A stretch of 45,156 nucleotides of DNA. Origin: Desulfobacteraceae bacterium UBA5616 (lineage in GTDB: Bacteria > Desulfobacterota > Desulfobacteria > Desulfobacterales > UBA5616). The stretch covers positions 1 to 45,156 of the forward strand of contig DIKO01000060.1 of NCBI GenBank assembly GCA_002423615.1. The letters run 5' to 3'. The first letter of the stretch is position 1; every line of letters starts with the position of its first letter. The notes beneath the pieces were generated by a model. It was not told where the DNA came from, did no database searches, and was given only the letters and a program-made list of their open reading frames with translations. Made by a program: the position numbers and the translations under genes. Positions 1 through 7,191 of the stretch are shown in pieces.

Positions 1-117
1 ACATCCAGAGCCCGTGGTTTACTTTTCTATCGACTGATGGAGCAAGCAGTCAATTGCGTTCCTGTGTCGCGCCAAATGATTGTCGGAGGTCACACTCTAC
101 ATATAGTAGGTGGTTGA
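1..117 (+). mobile_element. 3' end of an IS1595-like transposase gene (partial)
   Basis: Frame 1 is open from the window edge to a TGA at 115-117 and gives 38 residues. The stretch RGLLFYRLMEQAV followed by a short Gly-rich tail resembles the C-terminus of IS1595/ISXO2-like DDE transposases, which typically carry an RGLLFYRLL-type segment there. The rest of the element lies outside the window. The element's end should fall between the stop codon and about 145, where the truncated iorB begins. Family assignment is from memory of the motif and is not certain. Confidence 0.5.
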
Positions 118-119
118 GT

Positions 120-416
120 TTACTGCATACCCACTTTTAAAAATTGAAGCGCTGCCCGAAGGGCTTCGTGACGCTCCAAGGCCACCACCAGGTCGGCCTG
201 ACCATTGCCGATCAGGGGTGAATGCACGGTTTCGCCAAGCCTGATCTCTGAAACCACGATCCCTCCCCGCTGGGCCAGGCCGTGGGTGTCGACACCGATG
301 GCGTTATAGCCCGCATGATCCGCCGCTCTCAAGAGAATTTCGTTTAAAAGGCCGATGCCTTGTCCGCCGACCCCGGCCAGATGGATATTTAGGGGTTGTT
401 TCTCTGTGTTCTTCAT
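120..416 (-). pseudogene. iorB: Indolepyruvate:ferredoxin oxidoreductase beta subunit, C-terminally truncated
   Basis: The 98-residue product begins with the family's N-terminal signature: GVGGQGIGLLNEILLRAA (about residues 15-32), then THGLAQRGGIVVSEIR, typical of the gamma-type pyruvate/ketoisovalerate oxidoreductase domain found in IorB. Full-length IorB is about 190-200 residues, so roughly half is missing. The loss coincides with the transposase tail that ends three bases beyond its stop, so an IS insertion most likely removed the 3' half. The start ATG overlaps the iorA stop in an ATGA arrangement, showing translational coupling with iorA. IorAB oxidises arylpyruvates such as indolepyruvate with CoA to aryl-acyl-CoA and reduces ferredoxin; a truncated beta subunit probably leaves the local copy inactive. 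Confidence 0.8.
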
Positions 417-2290
417 TTTCCCTCCTCAGCCGGAGCGATGGCCTTAACGGGGCAGGTCTGAATGCAGGAGCCGTCCCCGATACAAAGATCGGTATTGATT
501 TCAACGCCGCCGTCGGCCCTTCGGATGAAGGTCGGGCAGGCAAAAACCGCGACGCAATCATGAATTTTTTGGCATTTTTCCGGGTCGATGTTCACGCGCC
601 GTTCTCGAAAACCGGTCTTTTTCCGCTGTTCCCGCATAAATTTCAGCATGCAGGGGTGCCTTGCCATCACTACGGCAAATTCGTCAATGGCCACTGCTTC
701 CTTGACCAGTTCGGTAAGTTTTCCCTGAAGATAGGTATCGGTTTCAAATATGTGTTTGATGCCCAATCCTTCCAGCACCTGCCTGACGGGGATTTTGTCG
801 GTGGGTTCGTTGAAATTGCGCCCCGAGGCGGCATGGTCCTGGTGGCCCGTCATAGCCGTGGTGCCGTTTTCCATGAGAATCAGGGTGATGTTGTGTTTGT
901 TGAACAAGGCGTTGATAATGCCCGGAATTCCGGCATGGAAAAATGTGGAGTCCCCCAGAAAGGCAATGACCTTCCGGGAATCGTTGAACAGGGCCAGGCC
1001 CGATGCGATTCCGGGGGATGCCCCCATGCACATGAGGAGCCGTCCGCTTTCATAGGGCGGAAGATAGCCTAACGTGTGGCAGCCGATGTCGGCCACGGTG
1101 ATGTCCGTATCCTTTAAGGCCTTTTTAACGGCGTGGAAAGCGCTTCGGTGCCCGCATCCGGGGCACATCTGGGGAGGACGTGCGGGAACGCGAAAGTCCG
1201 CGGATGGGGCCTGTTTTTCCGGGACCATGTCCGGCCAGGTTTTGGCCATTATGCCGGCCACCTTATCCGGCGTATACTCTCCGACCCAGTCGTCCATATC
1301 CATTTTTCCGATAAGGGTGGTTGAAATTTTTTCGTCAAAGGCCAGAGCTTTGATGTCTTTTTCCACCACATCATCCAGTTCTTCAAGGATTTTGACGTTT
1401 TCATGCATCTCAAGAAATTGCTTCACCAGGTTTCGGGGAAGGGGATAAACGATACCCAGTTTCAGAATATCCGGTTTTTCGACGGCTTGTCCCAGAACAT
1501 CCATGAGGGAGAGGAAGGGAAGTCCTATGGTGATGACGCCTCTTTTTTTATTGCCGTTGTCGATGGTGCGGTTAAGCGGACTGGTGACTGAATACGCCGC
1601 TACGGTTTCAAGCCGCTCCAGGGCTCGTTTTTTCATGGGTAGCACATCAGCGGCAATGGGAATATAGGGGCCGTTTCCGGGATCGAACCGGGGAGTCGGA
1701 TCAAAACCCGGATCATTCCACGGGCCGAAGGAAACCCTCTGTTTGGCGTGACAGACATGCGTGGTGAGCCTCAGGATCACGGGCATGTGCATTTCCCGGG
1801 AAAACCGCGCTGCTTCCATATAATACTGATAGACTTCCTCAGGGTTCGCCGGTTCGAATACCGGGGTGTAGCTCAAGCGGGCGATATGTCGGTTGTCCTG
1901 CTCGTTCTGGGACGAATTGGCGCCGGGATCATCTCCGAGTACCACCACCATTCCCCCGATGATGTTCATGTGGTTGAGCTGGACAAAGGTGTCGGCAGCC
2001 ACATTCAGCCCCACGCTTTTGAAAAAAACCGTGGACAGATGCCCGTTCACCGCAGCGCCGTAGGCGACTTCCGTCGCGACTTTTTCATTGGTGGAGAACT
2101 CGAAATAAAAAGGCCGCTTTTCTCTGGGGATGCTTTGGATGGCCGTGGCGATTTCCGGCGTGGGAGACCCGGGATAGGAAGACGCCACCCGGGTATGGGC
2201 TTCCACCATCCCCCGAACCAGGGCCGTATTGCCCATGACGATTTCTGAAAAAGGTTCTTTCCGCAATAAGACGTCTCCGAGTTTTTTCAT
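413..2290 (-). CDS. iorA: Indolepyruvate:ferredoxin oxidoreductase alpha subunit
   Basis: This 625-residue protein has the expected IorA length. It contains an N-terminal pyruvate-oxidoreductase-like domain (NTALVRGMVEA, SSYPGSPTPEI), a thiamine-diphosphate domain with CPGCGHRSAFHAVKKAL near residue 380 and GDSTFFHAGIPGIINALFN, and a C-terminal two-cluster ferredoxin domain. The enzyme acts in the cytoplasm on indolepyruvate and other arylpyruvates formed by transamination of aromatic amino acids. The ferredoxin motifs are atypical: the first has Cys at 573, 579 and 585 with Ile at 576, and the second has Cys at 603, 609 and 613 with Asp at 606 in place of the second Cys. It is the upstream gene of an iorAB pair whose iorB is truncated. 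Confidence 0.93.
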   Translation of the reverse strand: MKKLGDVLLRKEPFSEIVMGNTALVRGMVEAHTRVASSYPGSPTPEIATAIQSIPREKRPFYFEFSTNEKVATEVAYGAAVNGHLSTVFFKSVGLNVAADTFVQLNHMNIIGGMVVVLGDDPGANSSQNEQDNRHIARLSYTPVFEPANPEEVYQYYMEAARFSREMHMPVILRLTTHVCHAKQRVSFGPWNDPGFDPTPRFDPGNGPYIPIAADVLPMKKRALERLETVAAYSVTSPLNRTIDNGNKKRGVITIGLPFLSLMDVLGQAVEKPDILKLGIVYPLPRNLVKQFLEMHENVKILEELDDVVEKDIKALAFDEKISTTLIGKMDMDDWVGEYTPDKVAGIMAKTWPDMVPEKQAPSADFRVPARPPQMCPGCGHRSAFHAVKKALKDTDITVADIGCHTLGYLPPYESGRLLMCMGASPGIASGLALFNDSRKVIAFLGDSTFFHAGIPGIINALFNKHNITLILMENGTTAMTGHQDHAASGRNFNEPTDKIPVRQVLEGLGIKHIFETDTYLQGKLTELVKEAVAIDEFAVVMARHPCMLKFMREQRKKTGFRERRVNIDPEKCQKIHDCVAVFACPTFIRRADGGVEINTDLCIGDGSCIQTCPVKAIAPAEEGK

Positions 2291-2365
2291 TTAATTTCTC
2301 CGGTCTTTAAAATCCGATATGGAATTTGAAGCAATAACACGACCCTGTTTGGGCCTTGTCCCGCC

Positions 2366-2701
2366 TCAATCGATGAACTCCGACAACAGGGTGTGCTTTT
2401 GTTTTAATATTTCAATGAGTTGATCATAGCGCCGAATTTTCCGAACGGCTCTGAGGATAAGATAGATTCCCAGAACGATGAGGCCGATATTCATCAGGAC
2501 CACTGGGAGGAATAGATACAATGTTTCAAAAGCATTATAATACCTGGATGTGGCAATGAGAATGCTGAAAACCGAAAGGGGAAGCGCCAGGACCGCGATG
2601 CCCGTGCGCATGGCTGCCAGCGAGGTTCTTTTTTCGGCCAGAATCAACTGTACTTCGTTTATAATAATCGCATCCAGCGGGTCTTTATCCATCATTCTCA
2701 T
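2366..2701 (-). CDS. DUF202-like small membrane protein
   Basis: The 111-residue product has the DUF202-type pattern: a short cytoplasmic N-terminus, then EKRTSLAAMRTGIAVLA leading into a first membrane segment (about 33-50), and a second segment (about 61-83, FLPVVLMNIGLIVLGIYLIL) followed by a basic tail. The function of the family is unknown. It sits between iorA and a methyltransferase-like membrane protein on the same strand, with gaps of 75 and 27 bases, so co-transcription with the downstream iorA is possible but not shown. Confidence 0.7.
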   Translation of the reverse strand: MRMMDKDPLDAIIINEVQLILAEKRTSLAAMRTGIAVLALPLSVFSILIATSRYYNAFETLYLFLPVVLMNIGLIVLGIYLILRAVRKIRRYDQLIEILKQKHTLLSEFID

Positions 2702-2728
2702 AAAGAGCCTTTGGTGTGTGGGTGTAAA

Positions 2729-3337
2729 TTAATACAGGGCCCAAAGAGCAGGCAAGACTCCGATTTCTTTGAGTCCTTCAACCAACTCGATAATGCCCAG
2801 GATCCAGATGAACCATACCGCATCCAGTACATGACGCCTGAAAACGACAGGTTTGACACTGTAGGTTTCGGGTTCGATAAATCCTTTCAGTTTCGGGAAA
2901 AAAGCGGGCACCTGGTTTCGATAGACGTCGAATTCAAGGCCGTGAAGTTGTTTGAGGCGTTTTTCCTCGCCTTTAATGACCCGGGGATAGTACAGAAAAA
3001 ACATCAGTATGAAGGCCAGTGGAAAGGTCAGGGTTTCCGTGGCCAGTCCTAAACCGATGGCGCCGATGGAACTGAAAAAATATAAAGGGTTCCGGGAAAG
3101 CGAATAGGGACCTTCGGTAATCAGGCGGTGATTCTTAAACCCGGCGATATAAAGCGAACACCACAGGCGGCCCAGGGATGCGACGCCCACCAAAATCGTC
3201 GCCAGAAAGAAAAGAATGGTTGTTACGGCTTCATGATTTGTTTCCCACCGGCTGCGCGTGGTACACAGGAAAACCAAACTGATGAGGGTTGCTGCACGGG
3301 AAACCGGTAACCGGAATTTTTCACTTTTTGATTTCAT
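2729..3337 (-). CDS. Isoprenylcysteine carboxyl methyltransferase-like membrane protein
   Basis: This 202-residue polytopic membrane protein carries the motif of the ICMT/PEMT family: ITEGPYSLSRNPLYFFS near residues 74-90, where RNPxY is the family hallmark, then a hydrophobic hairpin and the EEKRLKQLHGLEFDVYRNQVP region that in homologues forms the SAM-binding end. Bacterial members methylate small or lipid-like substrates at the membrane, and the substrate cannot be told from sequence. The N-terminal segment (about 10-26) is hydrophobic and could be a first membrane helix. The most upstream of the four minus-strand genes at the left end, it faces a 580-base non-coding region. Confidence 0.8.
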   Translation of the reverse strand: MKSKSEKFRLPVSRAATLISLVFLCTTRSRWETNHEAVTTILFFLATILVGVASLGRLWCSLYIAGFKNHRLITEGPYSLSRNPLYFFSSIGAIGLGLATETLTFPLAFILMFFLYYPRVIKGEEKRLKQLHGLEFDVYRNQVPAFFPKLKGFIEPETYSVKPVVFRRHVLDAVWFIWILGIIELVEGLKEIGVLPALWALY

Positions 3338-3678
3338 GATTGCCTATGGATTTGGCCGATCCCCGCATCCCCCTGTTGAATAAAGATTGGAAGATGAAGG
3401 TGGTGGTGTGTTCGAATGACCGGTTGAAAAATTCAGCCAGGCACAAATTACCATGAAAGTACCGATTTTTCCAGAAAATTAAAATTCGATCCGAAATCCG
3501 GGGTCGAATTTCGTTTATTGTCCCCTGCATGGGGTCACATAACGGATCCACCGCCGGTGGCCGGCGCAACATGATAGAATCTCTCGGAATCACCGAAAAG
3601 GCCATGAACATGGAAATCCGGCCTGACGATAGACGGATCCTGCCGGGGGATCAAAGGATTTTGTTTTGAAGGAATTCC
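3338..3678. other. Intergenic stretch with no recognised gene
   Basis: This stretch separates the minus-strand methyltransferase-like gene from the plus-strand aroA'-pheA leader. I see only short open frames without family motifs or convincing ribosome binding sites. There is a 13-base palindrome (CCACCG-C-CGGTGG, about 3550-3562). No tRNA or repeat was seen. Confidence 0.5.
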
Positions 3679-3707
3679 TTGACAGTAAAAAAAATCTTTG
3701 TTACTTA
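3679..3707 (+). promoter_or_regulatory. Candidate promoter of the Phe leader-aroA'-pheA unit
   Basis: A perfect -35 box TTGACA (3679-3684) is followed after 17 bases by TACTTA (3702-3707), which matches the -10 consensus poorly. If it is used, transcription would start about 3713-3716, only a few bases before the leader ATG at 3718, so the leader peptide would be translated from an almost leaderless RNA. A weaker promoter further upstream cannot be excluded. Confidence 0.45.
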
Positions 3708-3717
3708 AAAAAAAGTT

Positions 3718-3810
3718 ATGAAAAATTATTCAATCAACATCATCCAGGCTTACTTTTTTAGCTTTTTCGGTTTCTTTACAGGGACCTGTGGCCTGGGTGG
3801 AGACTGTTGA
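3718..3810 (+). CDS. Phe/Tyr-rich attenuator leader peptide (pheL-type)
   Basis: A 30-codon frame from ATG 3718 to TGA 3808-3810 encodes a peptide whose centre reads YFFSFFGFF: six Phe codons (3754-3777) directly after a Tyr codon, with a second Tyr at codon 4. This density of Phe codons just before mutually exclusive hairpins, upstream of a chorismate mutase/prephenate dehydratase gene, matches the role of PheL leader peptides, where ribosome stalling at Phe codons under Phe shortage prevents termination. The frame cannot start further upstream because of a TAA at 3706. No Shine-Dalgarno sequence is visible before the ATG, which is the weak point of the call. The peptide itself probably has no function after synthesis. 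Confidence 0.8.
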   Translation: MKNYSINIIQAYFFSFFGFFTGTCGLGGDC

Positions 3811-3862
3811 CGTAAAAAAAAACCACAAAGGGCCGCAGGTCAGAACCGGCGGCCCTTTTTTT
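3741..3862 (+). promoter_or_regulatory. Transcription attenuator of aroA'-pheA with intrinsic terminator
   Basis: Four pairing segments can be read by eye. Segment 1 (3741-3749) pairs with segment 2 (3791-3799) over 9 positions including one G-U. Segment 2 (3783-3793, GACCTGTGGCC) pairs with segment 3 (3831-3841, GGCCGCAGGTC) over 11 positions with one G-U and forms the antiterminator. Segment 3 (3830-3836, GGGCCGC) pairs with segment 4 (3849-3855, GCGGCCC), and the following seven T residues (3856-3862) complete an intrinsic terminator. The Phe codons lie between segments 1 and 2, so a ribosome stalled there would cover segment 1 and free 2 for 3. Confidence 0.85.
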
Positions 3863-3918
3863 ATGCCTTAAAAACCCGTCGGTCGAACCTGCGAGGCCCG
3901 AAACAACAAGGAGGCCTT

Positions 3919-4713
3919 ATGCAACTCGGAAAATCCATCAGACTGGAACGTATCTTCAACCGGAACACCCACAGAACCATCATCGTACCCCTGGATCACG
4001 GAGTTTCCGTCGGACCCATTCAGGGAATTGAAGATCTGAGAAATACGGTGAATAAAGTGGCCGAAGGCGGCGCCAATGCCGTACTCATGCACAAGGGAAT
4101 CCCCCGGAGGTCCCACAGGGGGAGCGGAAGAGACATCGGGCTGATCATCCATCTGTCCGCCAGCAGCAACCTTTCTCCGTTTCCCAACGCCAAAACCCTC
4201 GTGGGCACCGTCGAAGACGCCATTCGCATCGGCGCCGACGCGGTTTCGGTTCATCTGAACCTGGGTGATGAAACGGAACGCTTTATGCTCAGTGAAATCG
4301 GCCGGATGTCGAGTTCCGCCGAAAGTTGGGGAATGCCCCTTCTTGCCATGGTGTATGCCCGGGGACCGAAGGTCAGAAGCGAATACGATCCGGCAGTGGT
4401 CAAGCATTGCGCCCGGCTGGCCGAGGAAATCGGCGCGGATGTGGTCAAGGTACCCTACACGGGAGATATCGATACCTTCCGGGAAGTCGTGGAAGGCTGC
4501 GCCATTCCCGTGGTCATCGCCGGTGGCCCCAAAATGGAAGATCAGAAGGACATTTTGCAAATGGCTTATGATTCCATAAGTGCCGGCGGTGCAGGCCTTT
4601 CCGTCGGACGGAATATTTTCCAGGCTCCGGATCCCACACGACTGGTCAGGGCCTTAAACGGCATTGTTCATGAAAACTGGAGCGTCGAGCAGGGTATGGA
4701 ATTTCTGGGGTAA
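3919..4713 (+). CDS. 2-amino-3,7-dideoxy-D-threo-hept-6-ulosonate synthase (archaeal-type AroA')
   Basis: The 264-residue product belongs to the DhnA/FbaB-like class I aldolase family. It has IIVPLDHGVSVGP (Asp26), MVYARGP (Tyr147) and GADVVKVPYTGD with the likely Schiff-base Lys177; these correspond in spacing to the catalytic Asp, Tyr and Lys of the Methanocaldococcus enzyme. The enzyme condenses a deoxy-ketohexose phosphate with aspartate semialdehyde in the alternative route to 3-dehydroquinate used by many archaea and some delta-proteobacteria; a partner AroB' is not in this window. A strong Shine-Dalgarno site (AAGGAGG) lies 5 bases before the ATG. It is the first gene after the Phe attenuator and precedes pheA by about 57 bases, so entry to the pathway and the Phe branch are probably controlled together. 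A plain class I fructose-bisphosphate aldolase is the alternative, made less likely by context. Confidence 0.88.
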   Translation: MQLGKSIRLERIFNRNTHRTIIVPLDHGVSVGPIQGIEDLRNTVNKVAEGGANAVLMHKGIPRRSHRGSGRDIGLIIHLSASSNLSPFPNAKTLVGTVEDAIRIGADAVSVHLNLGDETERFMLSEIGRMSSSAESWGMPLLAMVYARGPKVRSEYDPAVVKHCARLAEEIGADVVKVPYTGDIDTFREVVEGCAIPVVIAGGPKMEDQKDILQMAYDSISAGGAGLSVGRNIFQAPDPTRLVRALNGIVHENWSVEQGMEFLG

Positions 4714-4770
4714 CCGGTTTTTTTACTTCGCCCCTTTATTTAACGCCACGTAAGCGGGTTGACGGATAAA

Positions 4771-5898
4771 ATGGAAAAACAAGGTAAAGCGGAAGCAATT
4801 CCGATGAATGAGATCAACCGATGTCTTTCGGAAATCAGAATTAAAATAGATGAAACCGACCGGCAGATTCTGGCGGCTTTGAATCAAAGGGCCGGCCTGT
4901 GCAGGGAGGTCGGAAAATTGAAGGCCGCGGGAAAAGACATGGTCTTCAAGCCCTCAAGGGAAAAAGAACTGTTGCAGAATCTGGTGAAACAGAATCCCGG
5001 AGTTCTCCCCGAGGACCATCTCCGGATGATATATCGGGAAATTCTGTCCTCATCCAGGCGCCTTCAAAGGCCCCAGGAGATCGTCTACCTCGGCCCTGAA
5101 GGTACTTTTTCCTATTTTGCGGGACTGGAATACCTGGGACACAGCGCGGAGTTTCGACCCTGCAATGACTTTAACGAAGTGTTTCACGCCGTTGCCGCCA
5201 AGGAAGCGGAACTGGGGATTATCCCGCTGGAAAACTCTCTCCAGGGCAGCGTGGGACAGAGCCTTGATCTGTTTTTAAAATACACGGTATTTATACACGC
5301 GGAAATCTTTTCCAAAATCAGCCACTCCCTTTTAAGCAACGAATGTGCTTTGGCCGCCGTCAGAAAAGTATATTCCCACCCCCAGGCACTTGGCCAGTGT
5401 GCAGGATGGCTGCGTACCCATTTGCCCGCAGCTGACCTGGTTCCCATGGAGAGTACGGCGGCGGCAGCCAAAAAGGTAACCCGGGATCCTGGAAGCGCCG
5501 CCATCGGACACATGAAATTAAGTGAAATGCTGGGACTTAATGTCCTTTCCCGGAGCATTGAAGACCTTCCGGACAACTGGACCCGGTTTATCATCATCGG
5601 CCCCTCCATGCCCGAAGGGGAGAAACACGATAAAACATCCCTGGTCTTTACCCTCCCGGACAAATCCGGGGCACTGGTCGGTCTGCTGAACCTTCTGGCC
5701 CGGGAAGGCATCAATATGAAAAAACTGGAATCCCGCCCCCTGCGCTCGGAAAAATGGCAGTATGTCTTTTTTACCGATGTGGAATGCGATCTGATGCTGG
5801 AGAAATATGCGCACCTGCGAAAGGAACTGGCCGATAATTGTCACAGTATGCGGATCCTCGGGAGCTATCCCTCCGGCCCTTATCTGGACGGCCTGTGA
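4771..5898 (+). CDS. pheA: Bifunctional chorismate mutase/prephenate dehydratase (P-protein)
   Basis: Three domains appear in order: an AroQ-type chorismate mutase (about residues 15-90, RIKIDETDRQILAALNQRAGLCREVGKLK), prephenate dehydratase (about 95-280, with YLGPEGTFS at the start and NWTRFIIIG carrying the Thr-Arg-Phe catalytic motif), and a C-terminal ACT domain with ESRPLRSEKWQY, the Phe-binding ESRP region. The enzyme converts chorismate to phenylpyruvate in the cytoplasm and should be inhibited by Phe through the ACT domain. The frame also allows a TTG start at 4759 and an ATG at 4816-equivalent codon 16 of that frame (4804); I take ATG 4771 as a compromise. Expression is expected to be set by the upstream Phe attenuator. 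Confidence 0.95.
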   Translation: MEKQGKAEAIPMNEINRCLSEIRIKIDETDRQILAALNQRAGLCREVGKLKAAGKDMVFKPSREKELLQNLVKQNPGVLPEDHLRMIYREILSSSRRLQRPQEIVYLGPEGTFSYFAGLEYLGHSAEFRPCNDFNEVFHAVAAKEAELGIIPLENSLQGSVGQSLDLFLKYTVFIHAEIFSKISHSLLSNECALAAVRKVYSHPQALGQCAGWLRTHLPAADLVPMESTAAAAKKVTRDPGSAAIGHMKLSEMLGLNVLSRSIEDLPDNWTRFIIIGPSMPEGEKHDKTSLVFTLPDKSGALVGLLNLLAREGINMKKLESRPLRSEKWQYVFFTDVECDLMLEKYAHLRKELADNCHSMRILGSYPSGPYLDGL

Positions 5899-6020
5899 TC
5901 GGCGTCTCATAAATTTTCCTTGCCGGACCAATGCCCCTTAAGATATGAAAAAGTATTGGATCTTGCATTAATACCCCCTGCCGATGCATATCGGCATAAA
6001 CCCGATTTTTCTAACCTTCT

Positions 6021-6055
6021 GCCGGAGCTGAAAAATTCACGTCCACAGCTCCGGC
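6021..6055 (+). promoter_or_regulatory. 10-bp perfect inverted repeat between pheA and the Fe-S gene
   Basis: GCCGGAGCTG (6021-6030) is mirrored by CAGCTCCGGC (6046-6055) around a 15-base loop. No T-run follows, so it is not a standard intrinsic terminator in either direction. It lies 35 bases before the next ATG and could be a 5'-UTR structure, a protein-binding site or an RNA-stabilising hairpin after pheA. Confidence 0.4.
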
Positions 6056-6089
6056 GGGAAATTAAACCAGATGGAAACAGGAGAAATTC

Positions 6090-7181
6090 ATGACGGACGA
6101 TATCTATGTAAAACTATGTGAACGGCTTAATCAGAATGCAGTGAAAATGCCCCCGGTTGAATCGGTGTTGGCCCTTTTGCGGGAATTGTTTACCCGGGAA
6201 CAGGCCGGGCTTGCCGCTGAAATGCCCATAGGGGCTCACACCGTGAAAAGCCTGGCCGGGCAGCTGAACCGGGACCCGGTCGAATTGGAAAAGATCCTGG
6301 AAACCATGGCCGATGAGGGGATCATGTTTGTGTCGAAAACGGATAATGATGAAAAAGAATATTCCGTGCCACCCTTCGCCCCGGGCATCCTTGAGCTTCA
6401 GTTTCTCAAGGGCGAGGAAACCGAACGGGCTAAAAAACGGTACCGCCTGATTGCAAAAATGCATGAAGAATTGGGGGCGATGGCCGCCGATTTGTATAAG
6501 AACGTTGAGGCTGCCAACGAGAAAATAGGCGAACCCGGCCTGAGGACCCTTGCCATTGAGGAAGAACTTCCCGACAATGCGGAAATCGCCACCTGGGAGC
6601 GGATATCGGAGATTCTGGAAAGAGAGAACTCCTTTGCCGTGGGGACCTGCACCTGTCGTCAGGAAACCCTGATGAAGGGCGAAGGATGCAAGGTGGAGGG
6701 CGCCCCCATGGAGGCCTGCGTCTATTTCGGTAAAGTTGCGGATTATATCGTGGACCGTAAATTCGGCAAACGCTACAGTCGGGAACAGCTCCAGGAATTA
6801 TTGAAAACCTGTGAAGAAAAGGGGCTTCTGCACAATATCAACAATTTTCTGGGAGACAATATCGTTCTGTGCAATTGCTGCGGTTGCTGCTGCCAGATTT
6901 TGAAACCCATGATTACCCACAGGGGATTGAGAAGAGTTGCGGGGTCGAATTTTTTGGCTGTCGTGGATGCCGAAAGCTGCATCGGATGCGGCCAGTGCAT
7001 CGATATCTGTCAAGTCCAGGCGATGGAGATGCGGGACGACAAGGCCGTTGTCAACAGCGATTATTCCATGGGCTGCGGCAACTGCGTCCGACAATGTCCC
7101 ACGGAGAGCCTGTCCCTTGTCAGAGGTTCCGTCTACAAACCTCCCCGTCAGAGCGACAGAGTCGTAGGATTCGGGGTGTAA
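6090..7181 (+). CDS. Cys-rich 4Fe-4S protein with winged-helix-like N-terminus
   Basis: The 363-residue product begins with a helical region (about 30-95) that resembles a winged helix (AGQLNRDPVELEKILETMADEGIMFV). A middle region has scattered Cys: C187 and C189 (GTCTCRQ), C200, C210, and the cluster CNCCGCCC at 261-268. The C-terminus is a two-cluster ferredoxin domain with C297/C300/C303/C307 and then C329/C332/C336, in which Ser326 stands where the first Cys of the second motif is expected. Similar proteins are common in delta-proteobacteria and are annotated only as 4Fe-4S binding proteins; no reaction is known to me. The AI-2E family gene starts 10 bases after its stop, so the two are probably co-transcribed. 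Confidence 0.8.
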   Translation: MTDDIYVKLCERLNQNAVKMPPVESVLALLRELFTREQAGLAAEMPIGAHTVKSLAGQLNRDPVELEKILETMADEGIMFVSKTDNDEKEYSVPPFAPGILELQFLKGEETERAKKRYRLIAKMHEELGAMAADLYKNVEAANEKIGEPGLRTLAIEEELPDNAEIATWERISEILERENSFAVGTCTCRQETLMKGEGCKVEGAPMEACVYFGKVADYIVDRKFGKRYSREQLQELLKTCEEKGLLHNINNFLGDNIVLCNCCGCCCQILKPMITHRGLRRVAGSNFLAVVDAESCIGCGQCIDICQVQAMEMRDDKAVVNSDYSMGCGNCVRQCPTESLSLVRGSVYKPPRQSDRVVGFGV

Positions 7182-7191
7182 GGATACCTGG

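Noticed and set aside
3321..3611. 96-codon minus-strand frame at the start of the methyltransferase-like gene
   Set aside because: It overlaps the start of a recognisable gene, has no family similarity and no good ribosome binding site.
3718..3918. T-box or amino-acid riboswitch upstream of aroA'
   Set aside because: No T-box sequence or specifier loop is visible; the Phe-rich reading frame and alternative hairpins explain the region better.
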